From Psilocybe azurescens (taxonomy: Eukaryota; Basidiomycota; Agaricomycetes; Agaricales; Agrocybaceae): a DNA stretch of 64,000 nucleotides. The notes below the pieces were generated by a model, which saw nothing but the letters and a program-made list of their open reading frames with translations, did no database searches and was not told the origin of the DNA. This document shows positions 13,781 to 25,829 of this stretch, piece after piece. Made by a program: the position numbers and the translations under genes. The stretch spans positions 62,001 through 126,000 of the forward strand of contig JAJIRX010000751.1 in the NCBI GenBank assembly GCA_023853785.1, given 5' to 3'. Positions within the stretch are counted from its first letter, which is position 1. Each line of letters begins with the position of its first letter.

Positions 13781-14105
13781 AGTATTTGTGTTCCCGCTAC
13801 GAATAAGACCTTGACCTCCGGAGCGAAATAGTCTTTAAAGCGTACTATGAAGGCCAACTGGCCACTGATAGCAATTTTGAGTGTATCCAATATGACCAGA
13901 GCCGATACGGGAGCCGGCTCACCGGATGGTTTCTTCTCAACTGCATCAACGTACTTATTAGTACTTGACGATATACCCGTATGTCCAGGTGCTCTCGCAG
14001 GGCTATATGATGCAACCAGGGTACTGGGTCTGCTTCTGCTTCTGAAAATACTTTCTGGACGAGGTGTTTGACGATGGCATCATTTTCATCATCAGAACCG
14101 GACAT
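13780..14105 (-). pseudogene. SDDESD-type relic, copy S1
   Basis: From an ATG at 14,105 the minus strand reads MSGSDDENDAIVKHLVQKVF and continues for 86 codons. The conserved tail of the other copies (FKDYFAPEVKV here) follows in another frame near 13,800-13,840. Four copies of this sequence exist in the window (also 17.4-17.9, 47.5-47.8 and 63.3 kb). All start with an acidic Ser/Asp run, then (I/D)xIVKHLVQKAFxEA, and the longer ones end with HFKDYFxPExKV. I do not recognise the family. No copy is uninterrupted, so the source gene is presumably elsewhere. Confidence 0.5.
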
Positions 14106-14499
14106 TAATTGGATGTTGAGGAGTCGGGAATGAAGGTAGATGTTTATGTGTATGTGTGTATGTGGCGTGTTTAGCATCGATTCCGACCTCGTCGGCTTGC
14201 TTCATTGAGAAATCTACGCTTCTAAATCATGTTAGATCGTGCACCACTGCACCAGTTAGATTCTGTTCGATAGTCCATTCTGATTAAACAGTCAACCTGG
14301 TCTACACAGTAATTATGGCCTATGGGAGGCATAAGCTTAAGGGGAGACGAAGGTGCGATGGTGTCTACATCTTCGTCTTACGTGCTTTTAATGGTCCAAT
14401 CATCTTGATTCTTCCCGTGCAATTTTGTGCATCGTGGACGCATAATACTTATTCACAGGGGACATTGGTTTTGGAATATAGTACTCGTTTGGAATGATG

Positions 14500-16380
14500 G
14501 TTGAACCCGAGTGAGTCGCGATTCGACATTCGAATGAGTATTTGGTGTACAGTGTGCGGCGTGTACGGTGGAGTGAGATGAGATGAAGGCCACACATACC
14601 CACACCCTACAGTAGGTCCAAACACGTGGTCCATGACTTTTCGACGAAAAGGAAAGCAGATCCAATGAATCCATTGATGAATCGATCGATGCGAGGGCGA
14701 GGGTCGAAGGACAACACTGTAACGATGAAGTCCATGGGCTGCCTCTGCCTCTGCCGCTGACACGTCAGAATGCAGTCAGCAGCGACGCTCATCGGATGCG
14801 AGTTTGACCTTAACCATGTCCTATGCATCGTGTAACATGGGTATAGAAACAGAATTGTATCATCGCGGAGAAGAAGAGGGTGAGGGGTGACGTTATGGTT
14901 GTATGTAGTATTGAACTAGGAGTCTGTCGGAGGACAGAACAGGAAAAGCGTGCACTCTGCTGCACGAAGTACTCAAAAAGAAGAAAATTATGCAAGTCGG
15001 AGGATCGAAAGAAGGATCTACGGATAAATAAGAGATGAGAGATGGGTGGGAACGGACAATGGGGCAGGGCAGACACGAAGACGAGGTGAACGTGCTCGAG
15101 TTCAGACTAAGACTCTTATTCTAATGTCCGCGCACCATTCATTTGATCCGAACGGACGCCGACTACGTCATCATCGCATCGCATCGTATCGTATCGTATC
15201 TAGCATCATCGCGAGCCCAAGGCCAATAAAAAGAGAGGAGGAGGGGTTACCATGGAGTGTACTGTAGCATCATGTTGGACTCTGACAGAGCGTGGACGAC
15301 GCAACAGACAGACAGACAGAATATACAGTGCGTGAACGTGAGTGCCAGATTCCTTCCAGGAGAGAAGGAGAAGGAGAAACATGAACAGGGCAATCTCTGG
15401 AAAACCTCGAGTGCCGATTCCGTCGACTCGACTGGCGCGGCGTAGCGTGCGGCGAGCGTCCTGTTTTCTATTTGTGCGCTGCGGTGTATTCAAGCAGCAC
15501 CAGATCCGAAAGAAAGAAAGAAAGAAAGAAAGCGTTGCGTGTCCGGAAAGCAAGCAAGCAACACAGCTACAAGCAAAAGAGCAAAAGACCAGAGCATAGA
15601 CCAAAGCATAGAGCAAAAGAGTAGAGTAAAAAAAGCAGCTCAGGCGATTAACCACTGACCACTGTGTTGAAGGATGAAGGCTGACGGTTGCATGGGATGG
15701 GATATATAGGATGGGATGGGATGCATATTGGATGATGATGATGCACCGTGCACGAAGTTGAGAACGCGAACGCTATATGCGACATGACGCATAATTGAGA
15801 CGGGGGTGCAAATGAGAATCTGAGATGTAAGACTCACCCGCCCACCCGACCGTGCCGTGCCATGTCGTGCCCTTTCGCGTCGCACCGAATGATGTCGAAT
15901 CGTGTTATAAGTTTGAAGCATCTGAAAGAAGAAGAGGAGCGGGACGAGGGGATATAGTATCGTGGTGTAAATGCAGACGCTGGGGGTATGGATATGGAAG
16001 GAGGGGAGATAGGGATACAGTGCGCACCACATCACTGGGAAAACGGCAGACTCAGATGGGGGATTGTCGTCGGGGTGGGTATTAGGAGTATGAAGAGTAT
16101 TAGAGAGGGGAAGCGGAGGAAGGGAGGGTACACACGTTGGTAGGACGGGTTATGCACGCACAGGAAAGAGGGAGGAAGACATGAAGACATGGAGAGGGGT
16201 ACGTAGTGTGAGAGTGAGAAAGCAGGACTGGGTATTTCGAACTGTTCGAACATGTATGCGCATGCATGGGCTGGAATTGTGACGTTGACGAACACGTGTC
16301 TGAGGATGGGGCAGAGGGTTGTCGTCGCACACAATATAGGATAGAGACTTACTGTGAAACTATGAGAGCGGACATCATAG
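14500..16380 (-). repeat. Inverted, diverged copy of the SKT5 upstream block
   Basis: No gene is visible. The reverse complement of about 14,900-15,100 tracks the order of words at 36,950-37,120 (catctctcatctc, gatccttctttcgatcc, ttcttctttt), and 16,100-16,160 tracks the ctaccta/cttcctccc stretch near 35,520. This makes it the outer part of the left inverted arm. A short (GAAA)n tract lies at 15,508-15,532. Confidence 0.4.
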
Positions 16381-16753
16381 TCTGGATAGCTGAGAAGAGA
16401 AGAAGAGAGCGACGAGGACCGTGATGGAGGAAGGACAGACAGGAAGTAGATTGTAGATTGTATTCACAACAAAGGAGCAAGAACAAGAATAGAAGAGGCG
16501 TGATCAAGGAACAAGTGGACATCGACGACGACCGTGTTCACACTTGTGAATGAGTCGGTCCGAGCGGCGTTGGCGGTCGTGGTCAAGGCCATCGTTTGCC
16601 TTACCGTGGCCGTCGGCGAGTTATTGAGATTAAGAAAATGCGGTGGCTGTGCTCATCACATCACCACGCATAGTTGCGGAAGAACGCGTACCTATCAAAA
16701 TTCATCTCATCGTCACTACGCCCACCAACTGTTACTCAACACAACACTTCGAC
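16380..16753 (+). repeat. Copy of the SKT5 promoter region
   Basis: Reversed and complemented, 16,400-16,600 closely follows 35,060-35,230 (gccgccaacgccgct, gtcgatgtccacttg, cacctcttctattctcgtt). The stretch 16,640-16,753 follows the SKT5 leader just before its ATG (ggtggctgtgctcatcacat, gttactcaacacaac). It shows that the whole 5' end of SKT5 was copied here in opposite orientation. Confidence 0.7.
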
Positions 16754-16983
16754 GATGTCTGTGCCCCCATCCCCCCCCCTCCGTACGAGCTTACCACCCC
16801 TTCGTCGTTTTCAGCGAGCAATTAGCAGAACCCCGGACTTCCGCCTCCGCTGCCCGGCGCTGCCCCCCCGAACTGAGGAGATACGTGACGCCGAATAAGT
16901 GGGAATTGGAGTCGCTGCCGCACTTTGAGGTCCCGCTGATTGCACCTCTCCCGTACCGAGTGGCTGGGTCTCTTCTTATTAAT
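16754..16983 (+). pseudogene. SKT5 exon 1 relic (left arm)
   Basis: This matches exon 1 of the intact SKT5-like gene at 34,611-34,844. It starts MSVPPSPPL, loses frame in the C-run near 16,770, and later reads in another frame VTPNKWELESLPHFEVPLIA, the best conserved part of the intact exon. The 5' splice site GTGAGT at 16,984 is still present after AAT, exactly as in the intact gene. No exon 2 follows; the next recognisable sequence is the S2 relic on the other strand. It is a truncated, frameshifted duplicate. Confidence 0.8.
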
Positions 16984-17049
16984 GTGAGTGCTTTTGCTTT
17001 TTCCGACGTACCGCGACCGGGCAAGCTAGGGCGTGTTTGCGATATCAGA

Positions 17050-17440
17050 ACCTATATGCTAACGTAGATTGAGTGCAAATATAAATTTTGTCAATATCGA
17101 GTAACAGGGTCGATGAAAAGAACAGGGCGTTCGGTATTATCACTTCTTTTGTACCCACACCGATCCAACTCGTTCCCGCAGTTTCTTATCTCAGCAATGG
17201 GTATAGGTGCTCTATTCGAGGACATCACAGATATAACAGAACATGTACGTTGTTATTCCGTTAACAGTAGGAATCAAAATGAACAAAGGAGAACAAATTT
17301 TAGAGCAGGGAGGCCTGGACGAACACAATCATTACAAGCGATACATGAAGAAATTGCGATTTGTACCGGTAGTGGGTTGAGTTAGGAGATACTTGAGCGA
17401 TAATGCAGAGACGAGGGAGTGGAAGAGGCATTAATTTTTC
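17050..17440. other. Spacer between SKT5 exon 1 relic and S2 relic
   Basis: A 90-codon open frame at 17,113-17,385 on the plus strand has no motif and no conserved counterpart at the matching place in the other duplicates. I treat this stretch as non-coding. Confidence 0.3.
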
Positions 17441-17940
17441 GGGCCATAGACCTCGATATCCGGGTCAAAATAGTCTTTGAAGTGCACTGCGCGGGTCAAC
17501 GGTGGAGTAGGCCAATCCGGCCTACCCTAGCAGCTCGTGTCTGGCAAGGCTCGGAATGCTCGTCGAGCGGCCACGCAGTATAGCGTTGCGGGCAAAGTGT
17601 GTTGTTCTCTCACTACGAAAGCGCGCTAGCACACAAACCGTGCACAGCCGCTGATGCGATCTACAGTATCTAATCTAATCCGCCCTCGGGCAGCTCGGCC
17701 CAGATGGTCGGAACCCAATGTCACAACGGGCCACCGATATCGACTGTGAGGGTGTCCCACTTAGCGAGAGCAGATGCGAGAGCTGGTCCGCGGTATGGGT
17801 TCTTCTCAACTGTATCAACGTAGTACTTGCAACAAAAGAGTGTGGTGGTTCTGCTTCTGGAAATGCTTTCTGGACGACATGTTTGACGATGAAGTCACTT
17901 TCGTCATCAGAGTGAGACATGACCTGGGCTTTCTTATGCA
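17440..17940 (-). pseudogene. SDDESD-type relic, copy S2, split by an insertion
   Basis: On the minus strand MSHSDDESDFIVKHVVQKAF (from about 17,922) leads into a region equivalent to S3. After a 221-bp insert (17,503-17,723) the sequence resumes as AVHFKDYFDPDIEVYGPKN and stops. Comparison with the uninterrupted S3 copy at 47,486-47,790 shows exactly where the insert entered. Function unknown; this copy is interrupted and cannot be a normal gene. Confidence 0.6.
17503..17723. mobile_element. 221-bp TG...CA insert, solo-LTR-like
   Basis: The insert begins TGGAGTAGG and ends CCAATGTCA. It is flanked on both sides by the identical hexamer CAACGG (17,497-17,502 and 17,724-17,729). The empty site is visible in S3 near 47,650. 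TG...CA ends, a short target duplication and the absence of terminal inverted repeats fit a solo long terminal repeat. Related copies lie at about 41,663-41,890, 55,975-56,195 and (internally deleted) 60,535-60,625, with fragments near 38,270-38,345 and 52,290-52,350. No internal retrotransposon genes are seen, so the element class is inferred. Confidence 0.65.
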
Positions 17941-18690
17941 TACCCAATTGTCGCTTGTTTAGTCTCGCCGCTGTACGCAACTTGAAGCTTGAAGTTCCAA
18001 CAATCTGTTCGTCTTCACACTTCCAATCCCATCATATCTTCTCACCGATTATATTTTGTTCGTCAAACAGTGCTTTTGTTTAACCTAATCACGTTCGCAG
18101 CTTATGCACAGCCTCGTGAATAACGATTGACATAAACAGTTCAATGGACGGACTAGCTATAGTGGTGAAAAAAGCTATAAAATCGAAGACGCCAATAGAT
18201 GGCGTTTGAGAAGGAGCACATTGTTCTTTGATATATACCCAAGTTGGTATAAAAAAACTTGTGTAGACAGATACCTAATGACAGATTGAGATAAGCTGTA
18301 TTCACGAGCTGTGAGACTACGAGAGAATACAACAGTCTTATGTACTGTAAAATCTACTAGTACGGGCCGACTAGAATACTATGGAATACATTTAAAAGGT
18401 CATACCAGAAACGAAGAGCAGATCGAGAGTAAAAAACATACTTGAGAGAGGCAGTATTAGTACAAAGGGATAAAAAACGAGTCAGATAAGATTGGAAGAG
18501 ACATTGGCGCCTGTCTTGGGGGATGGGTATTGTATTCGCTACATCAGTAGCACAGAAAGCATGCCTCCATCTTCTCTTCATCAGGACAACCCAGGCTTCT
18601 ATGGTACCATGTTAAGATAATTCGATGGTCATCGGAACACCTTAAAATGAATGGGGTAAGGATTAGAGGACGAAATGCTATGCAACGCAT

Positions 18691-18946
18691 CAGCAAATCT
18701 GGGAAATTCTCATTTAGCATTATTATTTGGACCTAGCAAGAAATAGCAATATATTGCAATACAAGATCATTGTAATATTATAAACCTCAAAGATTAAAAT
18801 TGTTAAGCTATTATAAGACAATACAAGCAAATATATTATGAGGTCATAATATTGTAACAATCTCATAAACATTTGAATTGCTATATATTGCTATTTCTTG
18901 CTAGGTCCAAACAATAATGCTAAATGAGAATTTCCCAGATTTGCTG
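18691..18946. mobile_element. 256-bp element with long inverted repeats (MITE)
   Basis: The first about 64 bases (from cagcaaatctgggaaattct) are repeated almost perfectly, inverted, at the other end (to agatttgctg). The middle is AT-rich with no coding capacity. The corresponding place in the duplicates near 46,890 and 62,540 lacks it. Flanks are AT on both sides (18,689-18,690 and 18,947-18,948), so a 2-bp target duplication is possible but not certain. It sits just downstream of the GPI-protein gene. Confidence 0.75.
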
Positions 18947-18988
18947 ATGTCACAAAATTTGTAACATGTACAATGAGATGCTTAATAC

Positions 18989-19779
18989 CTAGAGGCTCAC
19001 CCTGGTAAACACCATGAAGGAGCACGCCAGAATCGCCATGAAGGCTCCTACATTTCGAGTTGCTCCGCTCGAATTATTTGCAAGACCGGGAGTGAGAGTG
19101 GGCTGGGCCGATGTAGGTGTTGTCTTAGTATTTGTAGTGCTAGGGTTGAAAACGAAGGTGGGTGTAGTCGTAGTCGGGAACGGATTAAATATCGAAGACA
19201 GAACTACTGTCGGATATATCGTCGGTAATGGAGGTATAGTCGGTACCGAGATCTCAAATGTAGTTAGAGACTTTGTCGTGAATGTATTTACAGTTGTCCG
19301 AATCGATGTAGTCGCTAGATGCAAACAGTGTTGAGCTACATCCAAACTACTTTCGTTGGGTGAAACCCTTACGTATAGTAACTGTAAATGTCGATGTTGT
19401 GGGATCTCCCACAGGGCCCCCACAAAGTGCACCAACTGGGCAGCATCCGATGATTCCATTTGAAGCGAGTTCGCAGTTGGTAGGCGGCTGGCAGCATGAT
19501 CCATCTATGAGCTCTTATGAGACAGTGCACGCAGTCAAAAATGGATAAGTGCTCACTACTGCAGCATTCCCAAGTTGTATCAGGACAGCAGAAACGGGAT
19601 CCACAGGCAAAGCGAGGAGCCGGACAAAACCCCTGTCGTTTTTTGAGGTCCAAAAGGCCACGAATTGCCGCTGGTCGTTGCTCTGCTCCCGACTTGAAAG
19701 CAGGAAGGAGTTGCGTGGCAGCAGACAATACAGCCATGTATAGTAAGAGAAATAGGAATGCCGAGATCAAAGTAGGCAT
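18989..19779 (-). CDS. Cysteine-rich secreted GPI-anchored protein (copy 1, intact)
   Basis: Three exons (19,779-19,557; 19,513-19,373; 19,314-18,989) with introns of 43 and 58 bp (GT-AG) encode 229 residues. Residues 1-21 are a hydrophobic signal peptide. LKKRQG at residues 45-50 has a Kex2-type KR cleavage site. Residues 50-110 are rich in cysteine with four CC pairs (RFCC, ECCSS, GSCC, IGCC), a granulin-like spacing. Residues 120-205 are Ser/Thr/Pro-rich, typical of an O-glycosylated stalk. The last 20 residues (AFMAILACSFMVF...) form a hydrophobic GPI-anchor signal after NNSSGAT. It is probably a cell-wall or surface protein. Two further copies (46.1 and 61.9 kb) are broken; this one keeps all signals. 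The start is the ATG directly before the signal peptide, although an in-frame ATG exists 114 bp upstream. Confidence 0.75.
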
Positions 19780-19999
19780 GGTGAGCGTATAAGAGGAATG
19801 TAATAGGGATACAGAGAGATAGAGAAGCGGTATGTCCGGACGACATTGCCTTAAGTATGAGGATACTTTCGATTCCATCGTGTTCTGTGTCAAATTTGAT
19901 AAGGATCATAATATATAGTACTCCATCTCGCCGATTAATACATAAATGACAGGACTCAATTGTGTGTAATGACATGTGTCATGGTGTCTCTACCTCCAT

Positions 20000-21940
20000 T
20001 ATCAGTCCACACCGTGTTGGCGTTCTTTCTGAATAATAACAATACAGTCATCAAATATATGCTGCTGCCAAGAGCGCATTTTGAATGCAGTAGCCGAATT
20101 GCAGGACTATAAATATTCAACATCTATCATGAAAGTAAGATGCTACCCCATGCCTGCACATGCACTGTATTTGGCTTTGATGAAGGAAGGTTGCCAACCA
20201 AGTCAAGTGGGCTATATAATGAGCGCCTGTATGTCCAAAGCTCAGAACTCCGTGTCTGCGCATTCCTTCAAGAACCTCACAACACATCGACGAGACGAGA
20301 CGGCACAGCCTGCTGGACAACCCATAACGCGATGGTAATGAAAAGAAAGGGATATATTGGTATTCGGCTTTTAACTAGAGGTTAAGATGACACCGATGAT
20401 GCATAAAATCAGCAACTAAGAATAGGGTTCGTGTAGATCACAAGGTGAGTACTTTGAACGCCCATTTCCCGAATTCCGAACTTTATATTCCGTATCCTGT
20501 ATCTTTATCCGGTAGCGATACACATACTGGTATAGAGTACCGTACCGTTTGTGGTAGGCGCACTGAAAGAATCCTATTCCTTTTTTGCAAAAAAAGGAGA
20601 CATTCAGAATATTGACCTGACCAGTACGTTATGCAGCGTAAAGTAAAGGGAACTGTTCGCAAGAAGTCCAAAAATGACGAATCATATAAAGTTGAAGTAG
20701 ATAAAGAGGACCATTGGATAGATGCGAACAAATCGCCCAAAGCATGCAGTAGATTAGGTATTTCTACTAACAAGTTATTCGAATCTCGGTGCAGTCACTC
20801 ATCGGATGAGAGCCCAAGCATGTCACTTCGTATCTATCATATGGTATCGTGTCCTATCGCAGAGTATCACATCGAAATTTTATCGCATGATGACGAGGAT
20901 GGAACATCATGGTCATGATGTATGTAACATGGCAAATTCATAGCAATGCGGGGAAATCTCGACTCCTCCCCCAGCGAGAGTAGGGTGTAGGGTCTCGGTG
21001 CGGAGGAGTGAACGCGAGCATGTACAGATGCAGACGTATATTTTAGGAGATCACAAAATCCGGGATAGGAAGTAAAACGTCTGTCGAATCGAGTTAACTG
21101 GCGTAGCAAGAATTGGGATCATGTAGTCGTCCGCCGATCAGTTCACATTCTCGGTCTAGCAGGTATCCAATGACGAGTATCCAGTATTAGCATCCGGTAT
21201 CCAGCAAAGTACACATCAGCTGTGGAATATCGAAACGAACTCGCACCATCTGGAAGAGGGAGAGGGTCGTGATGAAGCGCGATCACGGATAGCCAGAATA
21301 TTATCCATGTTCCGTCGATTTGATTAGATGGCGCAGCGTGCGCTCTGTATTCTTCATTCTGTATTCCATAGCGGATCCGAATACAAAATAATGCCTTTGA
21401 GTTTGAAGAGCAGTTTAAGAAATCGATACAATGGAGTGGATGCACACGATGCTATGTGGTGTGACGACGGGGAAATATTAAATGGGCCGTGAAAATATGA
21501 CAACCCAGTCCCACCAACTCTATGCACTTCCTTATTGTATCGAACTGTCACATGAGGTTGCATCAAATCGTACGGTGAAGGAGGAAGAGAGGTGACAAGG
21601 GGACATGATCATGGTGCAGCACAGCAGACCCAGAGGAGTGTGAATGAGGGGAGGAGACTACGACGGTGACAGAGTAAGTGGATGACACGTCACTAGCCAC
21701 ATGCCAAAACAGAGGTAGAGGGAATCGGAGGGTGTGTACGGATCCGAATGCGGGTGCGGATTTTTCTCCATCATGGCAGCGATTATCGGCTATCCAGTGG
21801 TAGAGGAAGAAACTTAAAGGGGACATATGCAGATTACACATTCCATAACCATTCAATACATGGAGACAATAGTCTCTGCTGAAAGACACAGTGACACTTG
21901 GGGTCCTGCTCCATCTCGACATAAAAAATCGGGATGCATC
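20000..21940 (-). repeat. Y block, inverted copy
   Basis: Reversed, this stretch follows 43,990-45,600. Examples are gaccctacacc...tctcgctgggg near 20,980 against 44,910, and the gtgcatagtgttggtgggac words near 21,500 against 44,210. No gene is supported. A 130-codon frame at 21,563-21,955 has no preserved equivalent in the second copy. Confidence 0.6.
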
Positions 21941-22299
21941 GACACACAACGTCAAACTTTAATAAAGATACCTTCCAGCTGTATGCAAAAACATAGGAAC
22001 CTTTCGAAATTTAGGCTCACGCGCTTACATCGGGAAGTGTGTAGAAATATCCCCACCCACAATGGAGAGGCTGCACATCGTGTAGTTAATAGTAAACATC
22101 CTTTAAATCAAATCACCATGGGAGTCTACAGCTGTATTCCTGAGGAGCAAAAAAAAAGAGTCCGTGTCGACTATGTGTCTTGCAAGAGACAAAGGTGAAA
22201 AACAGTGTGGAAGCAACAGGGATGGGCCGAATGACTATTTTAGTGGTAAAAAGAAACTGGAGATGTATCTGGAGCGGTTGCTACTACCTGTAACCTTAA

Positions 22300-24380
22300 T
22301 GGTACGTTCAAGCTACCAAAAGCGGTTGTTTATACAAACACAGGCACACGAGCTGAAATTTCTAAAAGTTCCTAGGTTTTTGCTGCAACTTGCAAAGGCT
22401 CTTTGATCGTCAACAGTGGCGGGTGAAAAGATGGCACTGGTGAAGTACCTCACTGAGGATTTACTCTCCCACGCGGACCGGTACTCAGAAGAAGACCTCC
22501 AAAACATCTTTCCATTCACTCCCCTTCCATTTATTTATGTTTTGAAATCTTCCTGAGCGGCGGAAGGGAATCCCAGGACTTCAATGTAGCAGACTAATTC
22601 TGCCAAATTTGATATACTTTAAGAATTGCAACGTCACATTCAAACACCTGGACTCTACTGCTCTTTGTATCATTAGAATACTATGGTCATCTGATTTTTG
22701 TCCAGCGAGCCAGCCGAACGGAATTCTATGTGGCTAACAGAAAACCTCGATCTGATTCCTGTCAAAGTAAGAATCGTACATATTGTAGTGCACTAAATCA
22801 GGCATACACCACTCTCAAATCTTGCCGAGCCGATCTAAACGGAGCCGAGAAGACAGGGAGCAGTGTCAAATTTGGGTACGACGTGTGCCTGTGTGGGCAT
22901 GATTCTTCAAGTGTTCTCCTTGATGTCATGAGTGAAGCATCTACACAAAGTCGTTGTTAGTGAAGATACTACCTATGATTCATCACGATGTATACAGTTG
23001 AACGCCTCCTATTCAAATTCTTGGTGCTGGGATTCTGCCCTTCTCTCCGGACCGTTTGTCAGAGTAGTAAGACGTCGCAAAGATCATTCCGTTCCTCTCT
23101 TCCGGTTGTGTACCTTTTGAAATTCAGAACCTTTTGACATCGCCAAATTCTGACAAGTTCACGACGATGATCATGTTTTATACGCGATGTCAGATGCAGG
23201 CAAAATATTAACACGTCCAGGCGTTAAAGCAATGAATATGCGAATATTCGTAGGAGTGTGTTCGTTGGCGGGCAACATGGTATCCGTACAGACTGCCATA
23301 CATAGCCTAGAGACTACATTTTCAGTGCTAAACCACCTACATAATGACAGGAAGCAGCGGACGCGAATAATGACACGGATTGATGTAAGGAATACGTACA
23401 GTGACGAATGGGACTATTAAACTGGTCGTGCATTAATAACATCTCATGCAATCTACGAAAGACAGACTGTAAATTTCGCAAAGTGGTCAGTTTATGCATT
23501 TCTCTATTCTCATAGTAACTCAGAGTTAGAATGAGATATACATAGTGTTGAGGCGATATCTCACCCGGTAATCTGAAGGTAGATAATTTCAGGTGGTTAG
23601 GGGCTTTCTATATCCAACTTACACGTGATATGCTGTGCCCGGGCGCCATGTATAATAACATTCTGGCTTTTTTGATTAACTAACGCAGTGGTAACTGACC
23701 TATGACTAGTTCCAAAACCTCAATGACACCGCATAGTTCACTTTAGGTTGCCATTTACATTTGAAAAATGTTTACGGGAATTTAACTTTGGTAATATAAA
23801 TTACTGACTATGACTCACAGATTTCAGCGCCGTTTTCTAATCAATGCATTAGTGACATGCGGATTTCTATTGCTATAAATGGACTTTTCCCCGGATACGA
23901 CTCTGAGACTGAAAGCATATTTACTGCCTCATCACCATTAGAGTTGGAAATAGCGGCTTCACCATTGAACCCTCAAAGTGAAAATTATTAATATAGTGAT
24001 ATAATTATCGATAACAATAATCGATGGGGATTGAGCGTAAATCGAAGTCCATAGAGAAAGAGTTCGGTGTTCCTGAGTCACCACAGTGCAGAATAAAAAT
24101 CTTCTTGACAGTCGTAATATAATTCGAAAACATATTGCATTCTGGGGTACAGGTAATACTCATCTTTTACATACACGTGCTAGTCATAATGTTCTTTCCT
24201 TTGGCCGTGCTCGATTGACATGCGGTGATATGAGAAGACGAGGGCTCGAGCCGCTGTAAATATAGAACAGTCGTGTAGATGAGCATTGATGAGTATCGAG
24301 CCAGATCTAATCAGCACCTGAGACAACTTGGTTCAAATACCCTGGTGGCCATCAAAGCTGTATTCACTCTTCATATTCAT
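22300..24380 (-). repeat. X block, inverted copy
   Basis: Reversed, this follows the X blocks at 39,425-41,650, 53,440-55,600 and 58,460-60,530. Examples are gaattccgttcggctggctc at 22,711-22,730 on the minus strand against 41,235, and the attgagcgtaaatcgaa words at 24,030. No frame is preserved among the four copies, so it appears non-coding, perhaps an old transposon relic. Confidence 0.6.
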
Positions 24381-24722
24381 ATTCGAAATCAAATTGATTA
24401 ATGGATACTGAACTGACCCTGAACGGCAGAAACGGTTATAAATAGAATACAAAAATATTTACAGATAGAGCTCGGACAGAGCATTCCGACTACATAAATT
24501 TCGTCCTTAACGACCTACAAATAGTTGAGATGACTAACAACGCTGGAGCAGCCACAGCGCTTAGACTATAACCAAAACAAGGGCGGGCTCCAAGATCTGA
24601 CAGACGATGACTCTTGACGTGCTGAGCTTAGATGAGCGGTTGCACAATGGTATCATGCCGTGTGCAGTGGAAAAGCGGCAGTTTGGGATAGTAGAATCTA
24701 AGGCCAGGTTCGATAGAAAACA

Positions 24723-24840
24723 TATAAATACATGTCCCTCTGGAGAATTTTCATTCAGCTCCTCTTCCTACATTTGATCAGGTTAGCATTTTTCTTTCTC
24801 TGTTCATCATCCTTCTCTCCCAACTCATCCGTTTCTTTAG
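24723..24840 (+). promoter_or_regulatory. TATA box and 5'-UTR intron of SSP-d
   Basis: TATAAA lies at 24,723-24,728 and recurs at the same distance upstream in SSP-e (27,989) and SSP-f (30,033). Downstream, the conserved leader ttcattcagctcctc is followed by a probable 59-bp intron in the 5' UTR (24,782-24,840, GTTAGC...TTTAG), 21 bp before the ATG. The GTTAGC donor is unusual but is kept in nearly all family members (SSP-f has GTTATC). Confidence 0.55.
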
Positions 24841-24861
24841 AAGTTACACCATATCAACACC

Positions 24862-25251
24862 ATGAAATTCAACGTTTTTGTGATCGCAAGCGCTCTCCTC
24901 GCTTCCGCCTCTGTGGCAATGTCGGCCACCATCACCGGCTTCGCTGGCGCAGACTGCACAGGCAACAAGGGCAAGAGCTTCAACGTCCCGGCCAACGAAT
25001 GTTTTAGCTATGGACCTGACTCGTTCAAGTCCATCAAATACTCGGGTGTCCCCAATCAAATCAAGTTCTTCATCTCCGGCGGTCACCACGATTCCTGCAC
25101 CCATGGCGCCAACTTGACGCGTAGTGGTGGCTCTGGATGCGCAACGGCACCCGCCGGGTACGCTATCTCAGTGAACTTTTGTTGACAAGATAGAACTAAC
25201 GATATGTATCCTTTTCGCAGCGTCAACTGGGAGAGCGTTTCAGTCTTCTAA
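24862..25251 (+). CDS. Small secreted protein, SSP family (SSP-d)
   Basis: Exons 24,862-25,157 and 25,221-25,251 around a 63-bp intron give 108 residues. Signal peptide MKFNVFVIASALLASASVA is followed by GFAGADCTG, NECFSYG, KSIKYSGVPNQIKFF, DSCTHGANL, GSGCATAPAG and, from exon 2, VNWESVSVF. All four cysteines are present. Lysines replace the Gln/Ser of other copies at several places (NKGKSFN, QIKFF), making this the most basic member along with SSP-e. AATAAA at 25,310-25,315 is a likely polyadenylation signal. It lies at the inner end of the left inverted arm and is the mirror counterpart of SSP-g. Confidence 0.88.
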
Positions 25252-25829
25252 ATAAATATGTAGTAGCAGTATTACGTACTCAGCTCTTTGTGCCGTCGGC
25301 CCAAAGCTGAATAAACTGATTTTGGAGTTATGTGGCAGTATGTGGCAGTTACATCTGTTTACTCTTGTGGAATGAACGGTAACAAAGGGGCAGTTTATTA
25401 TGCTTTGGCATATGGCATGCCAACGTTCGGCATGTCTATCGCGTCACTAGAAGATCTGCATTTAGGAGTTCTATATTTGATATTTACCTCACTCGGCAAC
25501 TTCATACTTAATCGATATTAATGAGGTCCAGCGAAACGTTGCCGAGCAACGACATGTGGACTTCGCGTATATGTTGCGGGAGCTAGAGTATTTATTGCCG
25601 CCGTTTCGATTGTCCCCTTTCGGAAACTGGAATGCATATTGGTAACGGAGTAGTATTGCGAATAAGATCCGCGTGTAAAAGTGAAGTACGTACACAAGTA
25701 CGTAGAAAAACGAAAACGAAATTGTGCCAATAAATAAATACATAAAAATACATCCGTCCGTCCGTGAGTTGAAGACACTTTCCTCTACTTATCAATTAAA
25801 ACGACACAAACGTATGAAAGAAAATAGAA

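Larger units (their letters stand above)
24380..25829 (+). repeat. SSP module, unit 1
   Basis: This unit of about 1.45 kb runs from the attcatattc/aatggata words to the sequence atagaaccgcag. It contains promoter, leader, SSP-d and a shared 3' flank. The same unit recurs at 27,627-29,215 and 29,680-31,122. In each case SKT5 sequence begins right after gaaccgcag, but at a different point of SKT5. Confidence 0.75.
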
